Notes: a model not told the origin generated them from the letters alone. A DNA stretch of 64,000 nt from an uncultured Hyphomonadaceae bacterium (GCA_938084575.1 CALKFG010000004.1:1-64000); one strand, 5' to 3'. Counted from the first letter of the stretch, positions 37,567-47,568 are shown. Numbers and translations: made by a program.

Positions 37567-38874
37567 ATGCCCGATTCGTCCACACCCGCAGGTTTCGACA
37601 CAGATACCTTCTTCTCAACCTCTCTCAGTTCGGCCGACCCGGACGTCTTTGCTGCGATTGCACAAGAACAGACGCGCCAGCAACACCAGATCGAGCTGAT
37701 TGCGTCGGAGAATATCGCCTCCCGCGCGGTTCTCGAGGCGCAGGGCACTGTCCTGACCAACAAATATGCGGAGGGCTATGCCGGGCGCCGGTATTATGGC
37801 GGCTGCGAGTATGTCGACATCGTCGAGGAGCTTGCCATTGCCCGGGCCAAGGCTCTGTTCGCGTGCGGGTTTGCCAATGTCCAGCCCAATTCCGGGAGCC
37901 AGGCCAACCAGGCGGTGTTTCAGGCCCTGCTCAAGCCAGGTGATACCATTCTCGGCATGAGCCTCGATGCTGGGGGGCACCTGACCCATGGCGCACGGCC
38001 GAACCAGTCGGGGAAATGGTTCCATGCTGTGCAGTATGGTGTCCGTGAGGACGATCACCTGATTGACTATGACGCCGTGGCCGCTCTGGCGCTGGAACAC
38101 CGGCCCCAGCTGATCATTGCTGGCGGGTCGGCATATCCGCGTCGCATCGATTTTGCCCGCTTTCGTGAAATTGCCGATTCGGTCGGGGCGTTCCTTCATG
38201 TCGACATGGCGCATTTTGCCGGTCTTGTGGCCGGCAGGCAGCATCCCAATCCGCTGGATCATTGCCATGTCGCGACGACAACGACGCACAAGACCCTGCG
38301 TGGACCCCGGGGCGGCATGATTTTGACGAATGACGAGGCCCTGGCCAAGAAATTCAATTCTGCGGTTTTCCCCGGCATACAGGGTGGGCCGTTGATGCAT
38401 GTTATTGCTGGCAAGGCGGTGGCTTTTGGCGAGGCGTTGCAGCCCGGTTTCGAAACCTATGCCGCCAGCGTCATTGCCAATGCCAAAGCCATGGCGGCGG
38501 CTGCGGAACAGAGCGGCCTGGCCCTGGTCTCCGGAGGAACGGACACCCATGTCGCGCTGATTGATCTGCGCCCCAAGGGTGTGACCGGACGCGATGCCGA
38601 ACAGGCGCTGGAACGTGCCTACATCACCTGCAATAAGAACGGGGTGCCTTTCGATCCGCAAAAACCTGCCATTACGAGCGGCATCCGGGTCGGGTCGCCA
38701 GCCGGAACGACGCGGGGTTTCGGGGTTGAGGAGTTTGCCCAGGTCGGGACCTGGATCGGGGAGGTCGTGGACGCAGTCGCCCAGGGTGACAGCGCATCCG
38801 TCGAAGACCGGGTGCGCGCTGAAGTGCGGGCCCTGACCGCCCGTTTTCCGATCTATAACGGGCTTGGGGGCTGA
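37567..38874 (+). CDS. glyA: Serine hydroxymethyltransferase
   Basis: GlyA interconverts serine and glycine and supplies one-carbon units as methylene-tetrahydrofolate. The 435-residue product has the PLP lysine Lys242 in [13 protein letters not shown] and the [13 protein letters not shown] substrate block. A TAGGAG site precedes the ATG. It heads a long co-directional run (glyA-nrdR-rib genes-nusB-thiL), with the nrdR start two bases after its stop. Confidence 0.97.
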   Translation: MPDSSTPAGFDTDTFFSTSLSSADPDVFAAIAQEQTRQQHQIELIASENIASRAVLEAQGTVLTNKYAEGYAGRRYYGGCEYVDIVEELAIARAKALFACGFANVQPNSGSQANQAVFQALLKPGDTILGMSLDAGGHLTHGARPNQSGKWFHAVQYGVREDDHLIDYDAVAALALEHRPQLIIAGGSAYPRRIDFARFREIADSVGAFLHVDMAHFAGLVAGRQHPNPLDHCHVATTTTHKTLRGPRGGMILTNDEALAKKFNSAVFPGIQGGPLMHVIAGKAVAFGEALQPGFETYAASVIANAKAMAAAAEQSGLALVSGGTDTHVALIDLRPKGVTGRDAEQALERAYITCNKNGVPFDPQKPAITSGIRVGSPAGTTRGFGVEEFAQVGTWIGEVVDAVAQGDSASVEDRVRAEVRALTARFPIYNGLGG

Positions 38875-38876
38875 GG

Positions 38877-39332
38877 TTGCGCTGTCCTTTCTGCGGTTCT
38901 GAGAATACGGCGGTCAAGGATAGCCGGCCGGCAGAGGACAATACGGCTGTCCGCCGGCGTCGGGGCTGCGAGAATTGCGGGGCAAGGTTCACGACATTTG
39001 AACGCGTGCAGCTGCGTGAAATCACCGTGGTGAAGCGCGACGGGAAGCGCACAATGTTCGAGCGTGATAAACTGGTCCGTTCGGTGTCGATTGCGCTGCG
39101 CAAGCGACCGGTTTCATCGGAGCAGATTGACCAGCTGGTGTCGGGGATCGTGCGCAAGCTTGAGAGCAGTGGTGAAACCGAAATGGCATCGGCGGATATC
39201 GGGGAGCTTGTGATGGAAAGCCTGCGGGGCGTCGATCCTGTTGGCTATGTCAGATATGCCAGCGTCTATCGGGATTTCGGCGATCCCTCCGATTTTGCAC
39301 AATTTATTGAGACATCGGCGCTCGACGACTGA
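38877..39332 (+). CDS. nrdR: Transcriptional repressor NrdR
   Basis: NrdR represses ribonucleotide reductase genes when dATP is high. The start is TTG, because the protein must begin with MRCPFC. The 151-residue product has the zinc ribbon Cys3, Cys6, Cys31 and Cys34, and the ATP-cone domain (about 45-140, with the [16 protein letters not shown] nucleotide-binding block). Its stop overlaps the ribD start (TGATG). Confidence 0.96.
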   Translation: MRCPFCGSENTAVKDSRPAEDNTAVRRRRGCENCGARFTTFERVQLREITVVKRDGKRTMFERDKLVRSVSIALRKRPVSSEQIDQLVSGIVRKLESSGETEMASADIGELVMESLRGVDPVGYVRYASVYRDFGDPSDFAQFIETSALDD

Positions 39333-40000
39333 TGGCGCGCCCCTCCGTCACGCTGAAGCTCGCCACCAGCATGGATGGCCGGATTGCGCTGGCCAATGGG
39401 GTAAGCCAGTGGATCACCGGGGCCGCCAGCCGCGCCAGGGTCCACCAGATGCGACAGGCCGCTGACGCCATACTGGTCGGGGTCGGCACGGTGCTGGCCG
39501 ATGATCCGCTTTTGACGGCGCGCACCCTTCCCATGTCGGATGTTCAGCCGGTTCGGATCGTTGCCGACAGCCGGGCCCGTACGCCGGTGACAGGCCGGCT
39601 TGTTCAGTCGGTGGGTCTTGGCCGGGTGGTGGTGGCGACCGCGCAACCCGCCGGGTCTGCGGTTGCCGCGCTGGAAACAGCCGGCGTGGAGCTCTGGAGG
39701 TGCGGCGGGCCGTCAGGCCAGGTTTCGCCGGATCGTCTTCTGGACCACTGCGCCGCGGTGGGGCTCCAGTCGGTCTTCCTTGAAGGCGGCGGTCATTTGG
39801 CGGCGAGTTTCCTGCGGGCTGGTCTTGTCGATCAGATCGCCTGGTTCAGAGCGCCTCTTCTGATCGGCGGCGATGGCCTGCCAGCCGTGGCGGCACTGGG
39901 GATTGAAGAGATGCCACATGCGGTCCGGTGGAAACCTGTCGCGACGGAACGCATTGGGGACGATCTGCTGGAGACCTATATAAGCTCGGATGCAGTCTAG
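39332..40000 (+). CDS. ribD: RibD C-terminal reductase domain protein, without the deaminase domain
   Basis: The 222-residue product corresponds to the reductase half of RibD (5-amino-6-(5-phosphoribosylamino)uracil reductase): LKLATSMDGRIAL at the start, the ILVGVGTVLADDPLLTAR substrate loop near residue 55, and the C-terminal FLEGGGHLAASFL cofactor region. A full RibD is about 360-380 residues with a zinc deaminase domain in front; here nrdR ends where that domain should be. Its place before ribE supports a role in riboflavin synthesis. The deaminase must come from another gene. Confidence 0.9.
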   Translation: MARPSVTLKLATSMDGRIALANGVSQWITGAASRARVHQMRQAADAILVGVGTVLADDPLLTARTLPMSDVQPVRIVADSRARTPVTGRLVQSVGLGRVVVATAQPAGSAVAALETAGVELWRCGGPSGQVSPDRLLDHCAAVGLQSVFLEGGGHLAASFLRAGLVDQIAWFRAPLLIGGDGLPAVAALGIEEMPHAVRWKPVATERIGDDLLETYISSDAV

Positions 40001-40009
40001 GAGCGCGGT

Positions 40010-40657
40010 ATGTTCACCGGCCTGGTTACGGAAATTGGAACGATCACGGCAGTTGAGAACCGGGAGGGTCTGAGCCGGTTTACCGTGTCATGCGGGTATT
40101 CTGCCGATGACATCGATCTTGGTGCTTCGATCATGCATGCCGGCGTCTGCCTGACCGTCGTTGCCCGCGGACAGGCCGGGGATGGCGGCAGCTGGTTTTG
40201 CGTTGAGGCCGTTCCGGAGACCCTGTCCCTGACCGTTTTAGGCGACTGGGACGTCGGCACCCAGGTGAATCTGGAGCAGTCCCTGAAGCTTGGCGATGAG
40301 CTGGGCGGTCATTTTGTCTTTGGCCATATTGACGGGGTCGGCGAGGTGATGGCGATCGCAGAAGAAGGTGAAAGTTACAGGATCACCGTGCGCCCGCCCG
40401 CGACGATTGCACGCTATTTCGCGCGCAAGGGGTCTGCGGCGCTGAATGGCGTATCCCTGACCATAGCTGCGGCACACGACAATGGCGACTTCGACGTGGC
40501 GATCATTCCGCATACCTGGGCCGTCACGACTCTCCATCAATTGCAGCCGGGTAGCCGGATAAATCTGGAGATTGATATGCTTGCACGCTATGTCGCACGC
40601 ATGATCGGCGTGGACGCGCCGACCCAATCGCCCGGCGAAGGAAAGACCCATGGCTGA
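40010..40657 (+). CDS. ribE: Riboflavin synthase, alpha chain
   Basis: RibE converts two lumazine molecules to riboflavin. The 215-residue product begins MFTGLVTEIGTI and has the two repeated lumazine-binding halves (about 1-95 and 100-200), the second with GHFVFGHIDGVGEV. Length is normal. It overlaps the ribBA gene by 8 bases. Confidence 0.96.
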   Translation: MFTGLVTEIGTITAVENREGLSRFTVSCGYSADDIDLGASIMHAGVCLTVVARGQAGDGGSWFCVEAVPETLSLTVLGDWDVGTQVNLEQSLKLGDELGGHFVFGHIDGVGEVMAIAEEGESYRITVRPPATIARYFARKGSAALNGVSLTIAAAHDNGDFDVAIIPHTWAVTTLHQLQPGSRINLEIDMLARYVARMIGVDAPTQSPGEGKTHG

Positions 40658-41777
40658 AAACTTTTCTGCTGCCATCTCCAGCATCGATGAGATCATCGAG
40701 GACGCCCGCAATGGCCGGATGTATATTCTGGTTGATGCCGAGGACCGTGAAAATGAGGGTGACCTGATTATTCCCGCCGGCTTCGCGACACCAGAGGCCG
40801 TCAATTTCATGGCCCGCTATGGTCGCGGCCTGATCTGCCTCGCCATGACCCAGGAGCGGGGCCACACCCTGAAGCTGGATATGATGGCGCGGGAAAACCG
40901 GGAAAGCATGGGCACAGCGTTTACCGTCTCGATTGAAGCCAGGGAAGGCGTCACCACCGGGATTTCGGCACAGGACCGGGCCCGGACTGTCGCAGTGGCG
41001 ATTGATCCGACCCTCGACGCCGATGACATTGTCTCGCCGGGACATATCTTCCCTCTGATCGCCCGCGATGGCGGCACGCTGGTGCGGGCCGGTCACACCG
41101 AGGCCGCGGTCGACATATCGCGGATGGCCGGCCTCTATCCCGCCGGGGTGATTTGCGAGATCATGAATGATGACGGGACCATGGCGCGGCTGCCGGAACT
41201 CGTTGCGTTTGCCCAGCTGCACAATCTTAAAATCGGGACCATCGCCGACCTGATTGAATGGCGGCGCAATCATGACCGGTATCTTGAGCGGCGGGTCGAA
41301 GCCCCGCTGGACAGCGCTTATGGAGACGGGTTCAGGACCGTGGTGTTCCGCAATGCGCTCGACGGATCCGAACATATTGCCATCGTGCACGGCGATATTC
41401 GCCGCGACTCCACCACACTGGTACGGGTCCACAGGACAGATATCCTGGCCGATATTCTCGGCGAGACCGGGCCGCGTCAGGGACTTGTTGGTGCCGCGAT
41501 GCGGATGATCGCTGAGGCGGAAGAGCCCGGTGTCATCGTGTTCGTCAACACAATGCGACCTGGGGCGCTGGCGGAACGTCTGGGCTTGAAATCTGCGGCC
41601 CAGCCTGACCCCCACGCGCCCCTCCGGGAATATGGTGTGGGCGCCCAGATCCTCAGAGAGCTGGGTGTCGGCGAGATGATTTATCTGTCTGATATGGAGC
41701 CGACACGCGTTGCGGGTCTTGACGGATATGGGCTGACCATCGAGGGATGGCGTCCACTGACAAAAGGCGGCGGCTGA
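40650..41777 (+). CDS. ribBA: 3,4-dihydroxy-2-butanone 4-phosphate synthase with a degenerate GTP cyclohydrolase II-like domain
   Basis: The N-terminal part (about 10-210) is an intact RibB with DAEDRENEGDLIIPA and the HTEAAVDISRMAG acid/base region. The C-terminal part aligns in length with RibA, with MEPTRVAGLDGYGL near the end, but the zinc-binding cysteines of GTP cyclohydrolase II (RCxSE...RCDC) are absent; the equivalent region reads VHRTDILADILGET. RibA activity is therefore probably lost, as in RibBX-type proteins. The gene is 375 residues long and is followed by ribH after 4 bases. Confidence 0.93.
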   Translation: MAENFSAAISSIDEIIEDARNGRMYILVDAEDRENEGDLIIPAGFATPEAVNFMARYGRGLICLAMTQERGHTLKLDMMARENRESMGTAFTVSIEAREGVTTGISAQDRARTVAVAIDPTLDADDIVSPGHIFPLIARDGGTLVRAGHTEAAVDISRMAGLYPAGVICEIMNDDGTMARLPELVAFAQLHNLKIGTIADLIEWRRNHDRYLERRVEAPLDSAYGDGFRTVVFRNALDGSEHIAIVHGDIRRDSTTLVRVHRTDILADILGETGPRQGLVGAAMRMIAEAEEPGVIVFVNTMRPGALAERLGLKSAAQPDPHAPLREYGVGAQILRELGVGEMIYLSDMEPTRVAGLDGYGLTIEGWRPLTKGGG

Positions 41778-41781
41778 TCCC

Positions 41782-42210
41782 ATGACCCATCGTATTCTTA
41801 TCGTGACATCGCGGTATTATGAGCATATTTCCCTCGAGCTGGAGGCCGGCGTCGCCGAGGCGTTTGACGGCGAGGATGTCACGCTGGAGACCATATTGGT
41901 CCCCGGGGCGTTTGAATTGCCAGGCGCGATTGCCATGGCGGCCGACAGTGCCCGCTATGATGGCTATATTGCACTGGGCTGCGTCATTCGCGGCGAGACC
42001 AGCCATTATGATTATGTCTGTGGCGAAAGTGCGCGCGGCCTGATGTGGCTGGCGACTGAGCGGCGCCTTGCCATCGGCTATGGTATTCTCACGGTTGAGA
42101 CTGAGGCCCAGGCCCAGGTGCGGGCCGACCGGCAGCAAAAGAATAAAGGCCGGGATGCCGCGATCGCCTGCCTCGAAATGCTCAAGCTGCGTAAGAAATT
42201 CGTGCGTTGA
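41782..42210 (+). CDS. ribH: 6,7-dimethyl-8-ribityllumazine synthase
   Basis: RibH joins the RibB product to the pyrimidine to form lumazine. The 142-residue product has GCVIRGETSHYDYV with the conserved His75 and the PGAFELPGAI phosphate loop. It fits the standard family length of about 140-160. Confidence 0.96.
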   Translation: MTHRILIVTSRYYEHISLELEAGVAEAFDGEDVTLETILVPGAFELPGAIAMAADSARYDGYIALGCVIRGETSHYDYVCGESARGLMWLATERRLAIGYGILTVETEAQAQVRADRQQKNKGRDAAIACLEMLKLRKKFVR

Positions 42211-42212
42211 CC

Positions 42213-42692
42213 ATGTCCGCGCAGAAGCTTCCCTTCGACGTGATCCAGGCCCGGCGGGCCGGGGCCCGGCTGGCGGCTGTTCAGGCCCTCTACCAGATGG
42301 AACAGAGCGGGCAGGGGGCCTCGGCGACCATTCGGGACCTGATGGATGACCGCTTGGGCCTTGGCCCGGACGAGGTGCCCGTCGAAGAAGCCGATCCGGA
42401 CCTGTTCAAGGCCGTTGTCATGGCCACCGTGACCCATCAGGACAAAATAGATGCCGCGATTGTGGCGCGCCTGTCCAAGGGATGGAAACTGTCACGCCTG
42501 GACTCGACCACGCGGGCAATCCTGCGCGCCGCGATCGGTGAGCTGATCGCCCATGAACATATGTCCAGCGCCATTATCCTGAATGAATACGTGTCTCTGG
42601 CGCATGACTTTTTCGACCTGTCCGAAGCCAATTTCGTCAATGCCGTGCTCGACAATGTGTCCCGCGACCTGCGGCCAGAGGAGTGGCGTTAA
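42213..42692 (+). CDS. nusB: Transcription antitermination protein NusB
   Basis: NusB acts with NusE in rRNA transcription. The 159-residue product is all-helical with AVQALYQMEQSG at the start and LDSTTRAILRAAIGEL and ILNEYVSLAHDFF in the core. The ATG at 42213 is used rather than the TTG at 42207, which lies in the ribH stop. It overlaps thiL by 10 bases. Confidence 0.95.
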   Translation: MSAQKLPFDVIQARRAGARLAAVQALYQMEQSGQGASATIRDLMDDRLGLGPDEVPVEEADPDLFKAVVMATVTHQDKIDAAIVARLSKGWKLSRLDSTTRAILRAAIGELIAHEHMSSAIILNEYVSLAHDFFDLSEANFVNAVLDNVSRDLRPEEWR

Positions 42693-43609
42693 GCGGGAGC
42701 CCGGCCATACGTGAAACCGACTGGATCCGGCGATATATCGCGCCCCTCGCCCGCTCTGCCGAGGCCGACGATTTACGTGATGATGCCGCCTTTGCAGAGC
42801 TGAACGGCCTGCATGCGCTCAGCACGGACATGCTGGTGGAGGGACGGCATTTCCGTCCCGAGGACCCGCTCGACACGGTTGGCCAGAAGCTCGTTCGGGT
42901 GACCGTGTCCGACCTGATCGCGAAGGGGGCCTTGCCGTCCCGCGTCCTGCTGTCGATCGCCTGGCCGGGTCACCGGCCCGAGGCGGCGTTCGCGGCGCTG
43001 ATGGCGGGTATCGGGACCGATCTGGCGCAGTTTCACATCGCCCTGATTGGCGGGGATACGGTTGGGACAGATGGGCCGCTATGCCTCAATCTCATCGGAA
43101 TCGGCACGGCGGCCGGGCGGCAGCTGGTGCGACGCAGCGGGGCTGTTGCCGGACATTGGGTGGTCGTCAGCGGGACCATCGGCGCCGGAGGGCTGGGGCT
43201 GGCGGCGGCGCAGGCCGGGCGCTCCGACTCTTTCGCCGCCCATTACCGGGTGCCGGCCCTGGCGCCGCTCTCTGCCGCCCGGCTTGTCTCTGATCATGCC
43301 TCCGCCAGCCTCGATGTGTCGGACGGCCTGCTGATCGACGCGGCGCGCCTGGCCGAGGTCAGCGGCGTCGGGCTTGAGATCGATCTCGCAGCCGTCCCGC
43401 TGGCCCGGCCGGGCGATCTGGTCGAAGATATTCTGGCGCAGTGCACGGCCGGGGATGATTACCAGATTCTGATGTGCATTCCGCCCGGCACTGATTTGCC
43501 CGGCTTTCGCCGGATCGGGCGGGTCGTGCCCGGGGCCGGGCTGACCCTGCACCACAGGGGACAGTCGGTGCCGCTGCCGCAACGTCTGGGGTTTGAACAT
43601 CGCACCTGA
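42683..43609 (+). CDS. thiL: Thiamine-monophosphate kinase
   Basis: ThiL makes thiamine diphosphate. The start is GTG, within the nusB end. The 308-residue product has DDAAF with STDMLVEGRHF (the ATP/Mg region), GGDTVGTDGPLCLNLIGIG and SLDVSDGLLIDAARL. It is the last gene of the run starting at glyA; no terminator is evident in the 160 bases before hppA. Confidence 0.94.
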   Translation: MALSGSPAIRETDWIRRYIAPLARSAEADDLRDDAAFAELNGLHALSTDMLVEGRHFRPEDPLDTVGQKLVRVTVSDLIAKGALPSRVLLSIAWPGHRPEAAFAALMAGIGTDLAQFHIALIGGDTVGTDGPLCLNLIGIGTAAGRQLVRRSGAVAGHWVVVSGTIGAGGLGLAAAQAGRSDSFAAHYRVPALAPLSAARLVSDHASASLDVSDGLLIDAARLAEVSGVGLEIDLAAVPLARPGDLVEDILAQCTAGDDYQILMCIPPGTDLPGFRRIGRVVPGAGLTLHHRGQSVPLPQRLGFEHRT

Positions 43610-43769
43610 CATCCGGGGGGGACGCTGTCGCGGCGACGCGAAACCCGCTCATGGTGCTTTCCGGCTTGTCTAAACTGCTGAGGTTTGGCATCGAACGCAC
43701 CACAAATCCGAATAAGCAGTGATTCGACTGCGCAAAGCGGATGTTTAGAGGGAAAGGGAGGATTTCGGA

Positions 43770-45929
43770 ATGGACCTCACAATTTGGTTCTATGTCGCAC
43801 TGGTCGCGGGGCTCGCGGCGGTGCTGTATGGATGGATGCAGTCAAACTCGATCATGAAGGCCAGCGCCGGAAATGATCGCATGAAAGAAATTGCCGGTGC
43901 AATCCAGGAAGGCGCCAATGCCTACCTCAAGCGCCAGTATACAACGATTGCCTATGTTGGCGTCGCGGTTGTCATCATCCTCGCCCTTCTTTTCCGCAAC
44001 TGGGAAGTCCCTGTTGGATTCATCATTGGCGCCGTCCTGTCGGGCGCCGCCGGCTTTATCGGCATGAAAGTGTCTGTCCAGGCCAATGTCCGCACCACCC
44101 AGGCGGCCAGCGAAAGCCTGCAGGCCGGCCTGTCCATGGCGTTCAAGTCCGGCGCTGTGACCGGCCTTCTCGTTGTCGGTCTCGCCCTGCTCGGTGTTGT
44201 TGGCTATTATGGCCTTCTGGTCGCAGGTCTTGGCATGAACCCGGCCACGGACCGGATTGTTGTCGACGGTCTGGTTGCGCTCGGTTTCGGCGCGTCTCTG
44301 ATTTCGATCTTTGCCCGCCTCGGTGGCGGCATTTTCACCAAGGGCGCGGATGTCGGCGGTGACATGGTCGGCAAGGTCGAGGCGGGTATCCCCGAAGACG
44401 ATCCACGCAACGCGGCAACAATTGCCGACAATGTTGGTGACAATGTGGGCGACTGTGCCGGCATGGCTGCAGACCTGTTCGAAACCTATGCGGTGACGAT
44501 TGTCGCCACCATGGTGCTGACGGCGATCTACTTCTCCAATCTCAGCTATCTGGGCGACATGCTTCTGTTCCCACTGGCCATTTGCGCCGTCTGCATCCTG
44601 GCCTCGATTGCGGGCACCTGGTTTGTCCGCCTCGGCAAGGGGTCGGTCAATATCATGGGCGCGCTCTACAAGGGGCTGATCGCGACGGGTGTCCTGACCA
44701 TTGGTGGCCTTGCCATCGCGGTCGAGTATGCCCTGCCGGGCGGCTTTGGTGAGCTGGTCGGGGGCGCTGAAGCGATTGGCGTCGCCGGCACTCTGACCGG
44801 ACAGGACCTGTTCTGGTGTGGGGTTGTCGGCCTTGGCGTTACGGCGCTGATCGTGGTGATTACCGAATACTACACCGGCACCGGTTACCGTCCCGTGCGG
44901 TCTGTGGCCAAGGCGTCAGAGTCCGGACATGGCACGAATGTGATCCAGGGCCTGGCTGTGTCTCTGGAATCCACAGCCCTTCCGGCGCTGACCATTATTG
45001 TCGGGATCATCCTGACCTTTAATCTGGCCGGACTGTTCGGCGTGGCCATCGCGACCACGACCATGCTGGCCCTGGCCGGCATGATTGTGGCGCTGGATGC
45101 GTTCGGACCGGTCACCGACAATGCCGGGGGCATTGCCGAAATGGCCGAACTGCCCTCCAGCGTTCGCGAAACCACCGATGCGCTCGACGCGGTGGGCAAC
45201 ACCACCAAAGCGGTGACCAAGGGCTATGCCATTGGCTCAGCGGGTCTCGGCGCCCTGGTGCTGTTCGCAGCCTATAATCAGGACATCGAATATTTCGCCG
45301 CCAATGCCGCTGAGGGGTCTATGCTCCGCGGTGTCACCGTCGACTTCTCGATCGCCAATCCCTATGTCGTTGTCGGCCTGCTGTTCGGTGGCCTGCTGCC
45401 CTTCCTGTTCAGCGGCATGTCGATGATGGCCGTGGGCCGGGCGGCTCAGGCCGTGGTTGAAGAGGTGCGTAGCCAGTTCCGCAATGATCCGGGCATCATG
45501 GAAGGCACCTCGAAGCCAAATTATGGCCGTGCGGTGGATATCCTGACGACCGCGGCGATCAAGGAAATGATCGTGCCGTCGCTGCTTCCAGTGCTGTCTC
45601 CGGTCGTCCTGTTCGGTGCGATCCTGGCGATTGCCGACGTCAATGCCGCGCTAGCTGCGGTCGGAGCCATGCTTCTGGGCGTGATTGTGACCGGGATGTT
45701 CGTGGCGATTTCCATGACCTCCGGTGGCGGAGCCTGGGACAATGCCAAGAAATATATCGAGGACGGCAATCATGGCGGCAAGGGCTCAGAGGCTCACAAA
45801 GCGGCTGTGACGGGTGACACGGTAGGTGACCCGTACAAGGACACTGCCGGTCCCGCGGTCAATCCGATGATCAAGATCACCAATATTGTGGCGCTGCTCA
45901 TGCTGGCTGTGCTGGCAGGCGGTCACTAG
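43770..45929 (+). CDS. hppA: Membrane proton-pumping pyrophosphatase (K+-independent type)
   Basis: The enzyme pumps protons across the membrane using pyrophosphate hydrolysis. The 719-residue product is highly hydrophobic with about 16 membrane segments and the acidic pyrophosphate sites [23 protein letters not shown] and DNVGDNVGD. Lys480 in GNTTKA marks the K+-independent subgroup (the K+-dependent form has Ala). The ATG has a strong AAGGGAGG site. The 160-base leader (43610-43769) holds no gene and its promoter is unclear. Confidence 0.96.
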   Translation: MDLTIWFYVALVAGLAAVLYGWMQSNSIMKASAGNDRMKEIAGAIQEGANAYLKRQYTTIAYVGVAVVIILALLFRNWEVPVGFIIGAVLSGAAGFIGMKVSVQANVRTTQAASESLQAGLSMAFKSGAVTGLLVVGLALLGVVGYYGLLVAGLGMNPATDRIVVDGLVALGFGASLISIFARLGGGIFTKGADVGGDMVGKVEAGIPEDDPRNAATIADNVGDNVGDCAGMAADLFETYAVTIVATMVLTAIYFSNLSYLGDMLLFPLAICAVCILASIAGTWFVRLGKGSVNIMGALYKGLIATGVLTIGGLAIAVEYALPGGFGELVGGAEAIGVAGTLTGQDLFWCGVVGLGVTALIVVITEYYTGTGYRPVRSVAKASESGHGTNVIQGLAVSLESTALPALTIIVGIILTFNLAGLFGVAIATTTMLALAGMIVALDAFGPVTDNAGGIAEMAELPSSVRETTDALDAVGNTTKAVTKGYAIGSAGLGALVLFAAYNQDIEYFAANAAEGSMLRGVTVDFSIANPYVVVGLLFGGLLPFLFSGMSMMAVGRAAQAVVEEVRSQFRNDPGIMEGTSKPNYGRAVDILTTAAIKEMIVPSLLPVLSPVVLFGAILAIADVNAALAAVGAMLLGVIVTGMFVAISMTSGGGAWDNAKKYIEDGNHGGKGSEAHKAAVTGDTVGDPYKDTAGPAVNPMIKITNIVALLMLAVLAGGH

Positions 45930-45952
45930 GCTTCTGGCCCCACCTCAGACAG

Positions 45953-45982
45953 AAGGCCCCGGACATGGTCCGGGGCCTTTTT
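45953..45982 (+). terminator. Rho-independent terminator after hppA
   Basis: AAGGCCCCGGAC (45953-45964) pairs with GTCCGGGGCCTT (45968-45979), a 12-base-pair stem with an ATG loop, followed by TTT. It lies 23 bases after the hppA stop. Confidence 0.92.
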
Positions 45983-45998
45983 CATAAAGGATGTTGAG

Positions 45999-46388
45999 AT
46001 GATACAGACGCTGACACAGCTGGCCCTGCTGGTCCGGGACTATGATGAGGCGCTGGCCTATTATACCGGGGTTCTGGGCTTCGAGGTGCTGGAAGACAGC
46101 CAGCTCTCGCCCACCAAGCGCTGGGTCCGCATCGCACCGAAGGGCGGGCAGGGGGCGGGCCTGCTGCTGGCCCGGGCCACCACACCGGCGCAGCAGGCGG
46201 CGGTCGGCAACCAGTCCGGCGGCCGGGTCTTTCTGTTCCTTGAAACCGATGATTTTGACCGCGACTATGCCGCCTATCGGGCGGCCGGTGTCGCTTTTAC
46301 CGAGCCGCCCCGCCTCGAAGCCTTCGGTAAGGTCGCGGTCTTTGCCGACCTGTATGGGACGCTTTGGGACCTGATCGAACGGCGCTGA
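45999..46388 (+). CDS. VOC (glyoxalase/bleomycin-resistance fold) family protein
   Basis: The 129-residue product is a single VOC domain: DYDEALAYYTGVLGFEVLED near the start and the C-terminal strands GKVAVFADLYGTLWDLIE. Members bind metal and act as dioxygenases, lyases or binding proteins; the substrate is not readable here. It converges on bamE with 9 bases between stops. Confidence 0.9.
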   Translation: MIQTLTQLALLVRDYDEALAYYTGVLGFEVLEDSQLSPTKRWVRIAPKGGQGAGLLLARATTPAQQAAVGNQSGGRVFLFLETDDFDRDYAAYRAAGVAFTEPPRLEAFGKVAVFADLYGTLWDLIERR

Positions 46389-46397
46389 GCCGGGGGC

Positions 46398-46880
46398 TTA
46401 GCGGCGGCCGGTGGGATCGCCGGGCGTGCGTTCATTGGTCTGGGGCAGCGAGACGGCACCGACGGTGCCAAAGATCTGCTCCAGCAGACCCAGCTCACGT
46501 CCCCGTGTGGGGGTTTCACGCGAGACATAGCTGATCACTTCGCCATGGGTCTCATCATATTTCAGCACCTCGTCGACGACGTCATCGTCTGCGAAATGGA
46601 TCGCCGTGATGACCCGCTCCTTGGTCTTGGGGACCAGGAAAGCAAGGCGCTCGCGCCGGGTCGTGATGTAGAACCAGGTATTGGTGTCGAACAGGCTCTC
46701 GCTGGACGGCGATCCCAGCTGGGCGAGAACGGTGGCGCGGGTATCGGTTCCCGGCGCGACGTTCTCTGGCAGGATATTATCGGCCGTATAACCGTGCAGG
46801 TCCTGAATCGGTGTGATACACCCCGTCAGGACGCTCGAGGCTATAAACACAGTGGCTAGAATAACACGCCGCGCCATCAT
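46398..46880 (-). CDS. bamE: Outer-membrane protein assembly factor BamE
   Basis: BamE is a lipoprotein of the BAM complex that inserts outer-membrane proteins. The 160-residue product has a lipobox (LTGC, Cys21) and the SmpA/OmlA domain with TRATVLAQLGSPSS and the NTWFYITTRRERLAF strands, then an alphaproteobacterial C-terminal tail. An AGGAG site precedes the start. It is divergent from the cytochrome chaperone gene. Confidence 0.93.
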   Translation of the reverse strand: MMARRVILATVFIASSVLTGCITPIQDLHGYTADNILPENVAPGTDTRATVLAQLGSPSSESLFDTNTWFYITTRRERLAFLVPKTKERVITAIHFADDDVVDEVLKYDETHGEVISYVSRETPTRGRELGLLEQIFGTVGAVSLPQTNERTPGDPTGRR

Positions 46881-46978
46881 GGCTCTCCTGATCGTCGATC
46901 AGGTGAGATAAAACCCTTCCCCCCGCCATGGCAAGCATCCACATCAGGCGGTGTACAGTTTCAGACTGGAGGACCGGC

Positions 46979-47521
46979 ATGTCGATCTTAAGCTCCCTGT
47001 TCCGGCGCCAGCGGCGCAGCACCGCCGCATCGCGCTGGCATCGCTGGATCCTGTCTACCGCGCGCACGCCTGACCCCTATCTCGGCGGCTGGGTGCCGGA
47101 CACGCTGGAGGGGCGATTTCAGATGGTGACCCTGGTGACGACGCTGGTTCTGCGGCGGTTGCGTGTCGCCGAGGGCGGCGCCGGCAAGCTGTCCGACCAG
47201 GTCTATCGGGCCGTTTTTTCCGGATTTGACCATGCCCTCCGCGAGGAGGGCGTGGGCGATTCCAGCATCGCCCGGCGCATGCGCAAAATGGGGGAAGAAT
47301 TCTTTGGTCTTGCCCGGCGCCTCGATGCCGCCTTTGCACAACAGGATGCCGGGGCCGGCCTGGCGCTGGCTTTGACCGACAATGGCGTGTGTGATCCGGC
47401 CCATGCCCACCTCCTCGGCGACTGGCTGATCGCCCAGCATGACAGGCTGGACGGGCTCGACCAGGCGGCCAGCCTGGACGGCCCGGATGGGGGGGCTGCG
47501 GCGCTCGGAACAAGGGCTTAA
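46979..47521 (+). CDS. Ubiquinol-cytochrome c chaperone (CBP3-type) family protein
   Basis: Relatives assist cytochrome bc1 complex assembly in mitochondria and Alphaproteobacteria. The 180-residue product starts at 46979 behind CTGGAGGAC and has the family features [12 protein letters not shown] and a [16 protein letters not shown] helix near residue 95. It sits between bamE and plsX. In many relatives a DUF177 (YceD) gene comes next; here the 79-base gap before plsX has none. Confidence 0.88.
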   Translation: MSILSSLFRRQRRSTAASRWHRWILSTARTPDPYLGGWVPDTLEGRFQMVTLVTTLVLRRLRVAEGGAGKLSDQVYRAVFSGFDHALREEGVGDSSIARRMRKMGEEFFGLARRLDAAFAQQDAGAGLALALTDNGVCDPAHAHLLGDWLIAQHDRLDGLDQAASLDGPDGGAAALGTRA

Positions 47522-47539
47522 AGGTGCAGTTGTTTCACG

Positions 47540-47568
47540 TTGCCTTTCGCAACGGCGCGGCATAGTTT
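47540..47568 (+). promoter_or_regulatory. Candidate promoter of plsX-fabH
   Basis: TTGCCT (47540-47545) and TAGTTT (47563-47568) are 17 bases apart and end 32 bases before the plsX ATG. The -35 box is overlapped by the inverted repeat CGTTGC-N5-GCAACG (47538-47554). Confidence 0.4.

Noticed and set aside
40524-41783. Minus-strand 419-codon frame over ribBA
   Set aside because: A GC-rich antisense frame to a clear ribBA gene.
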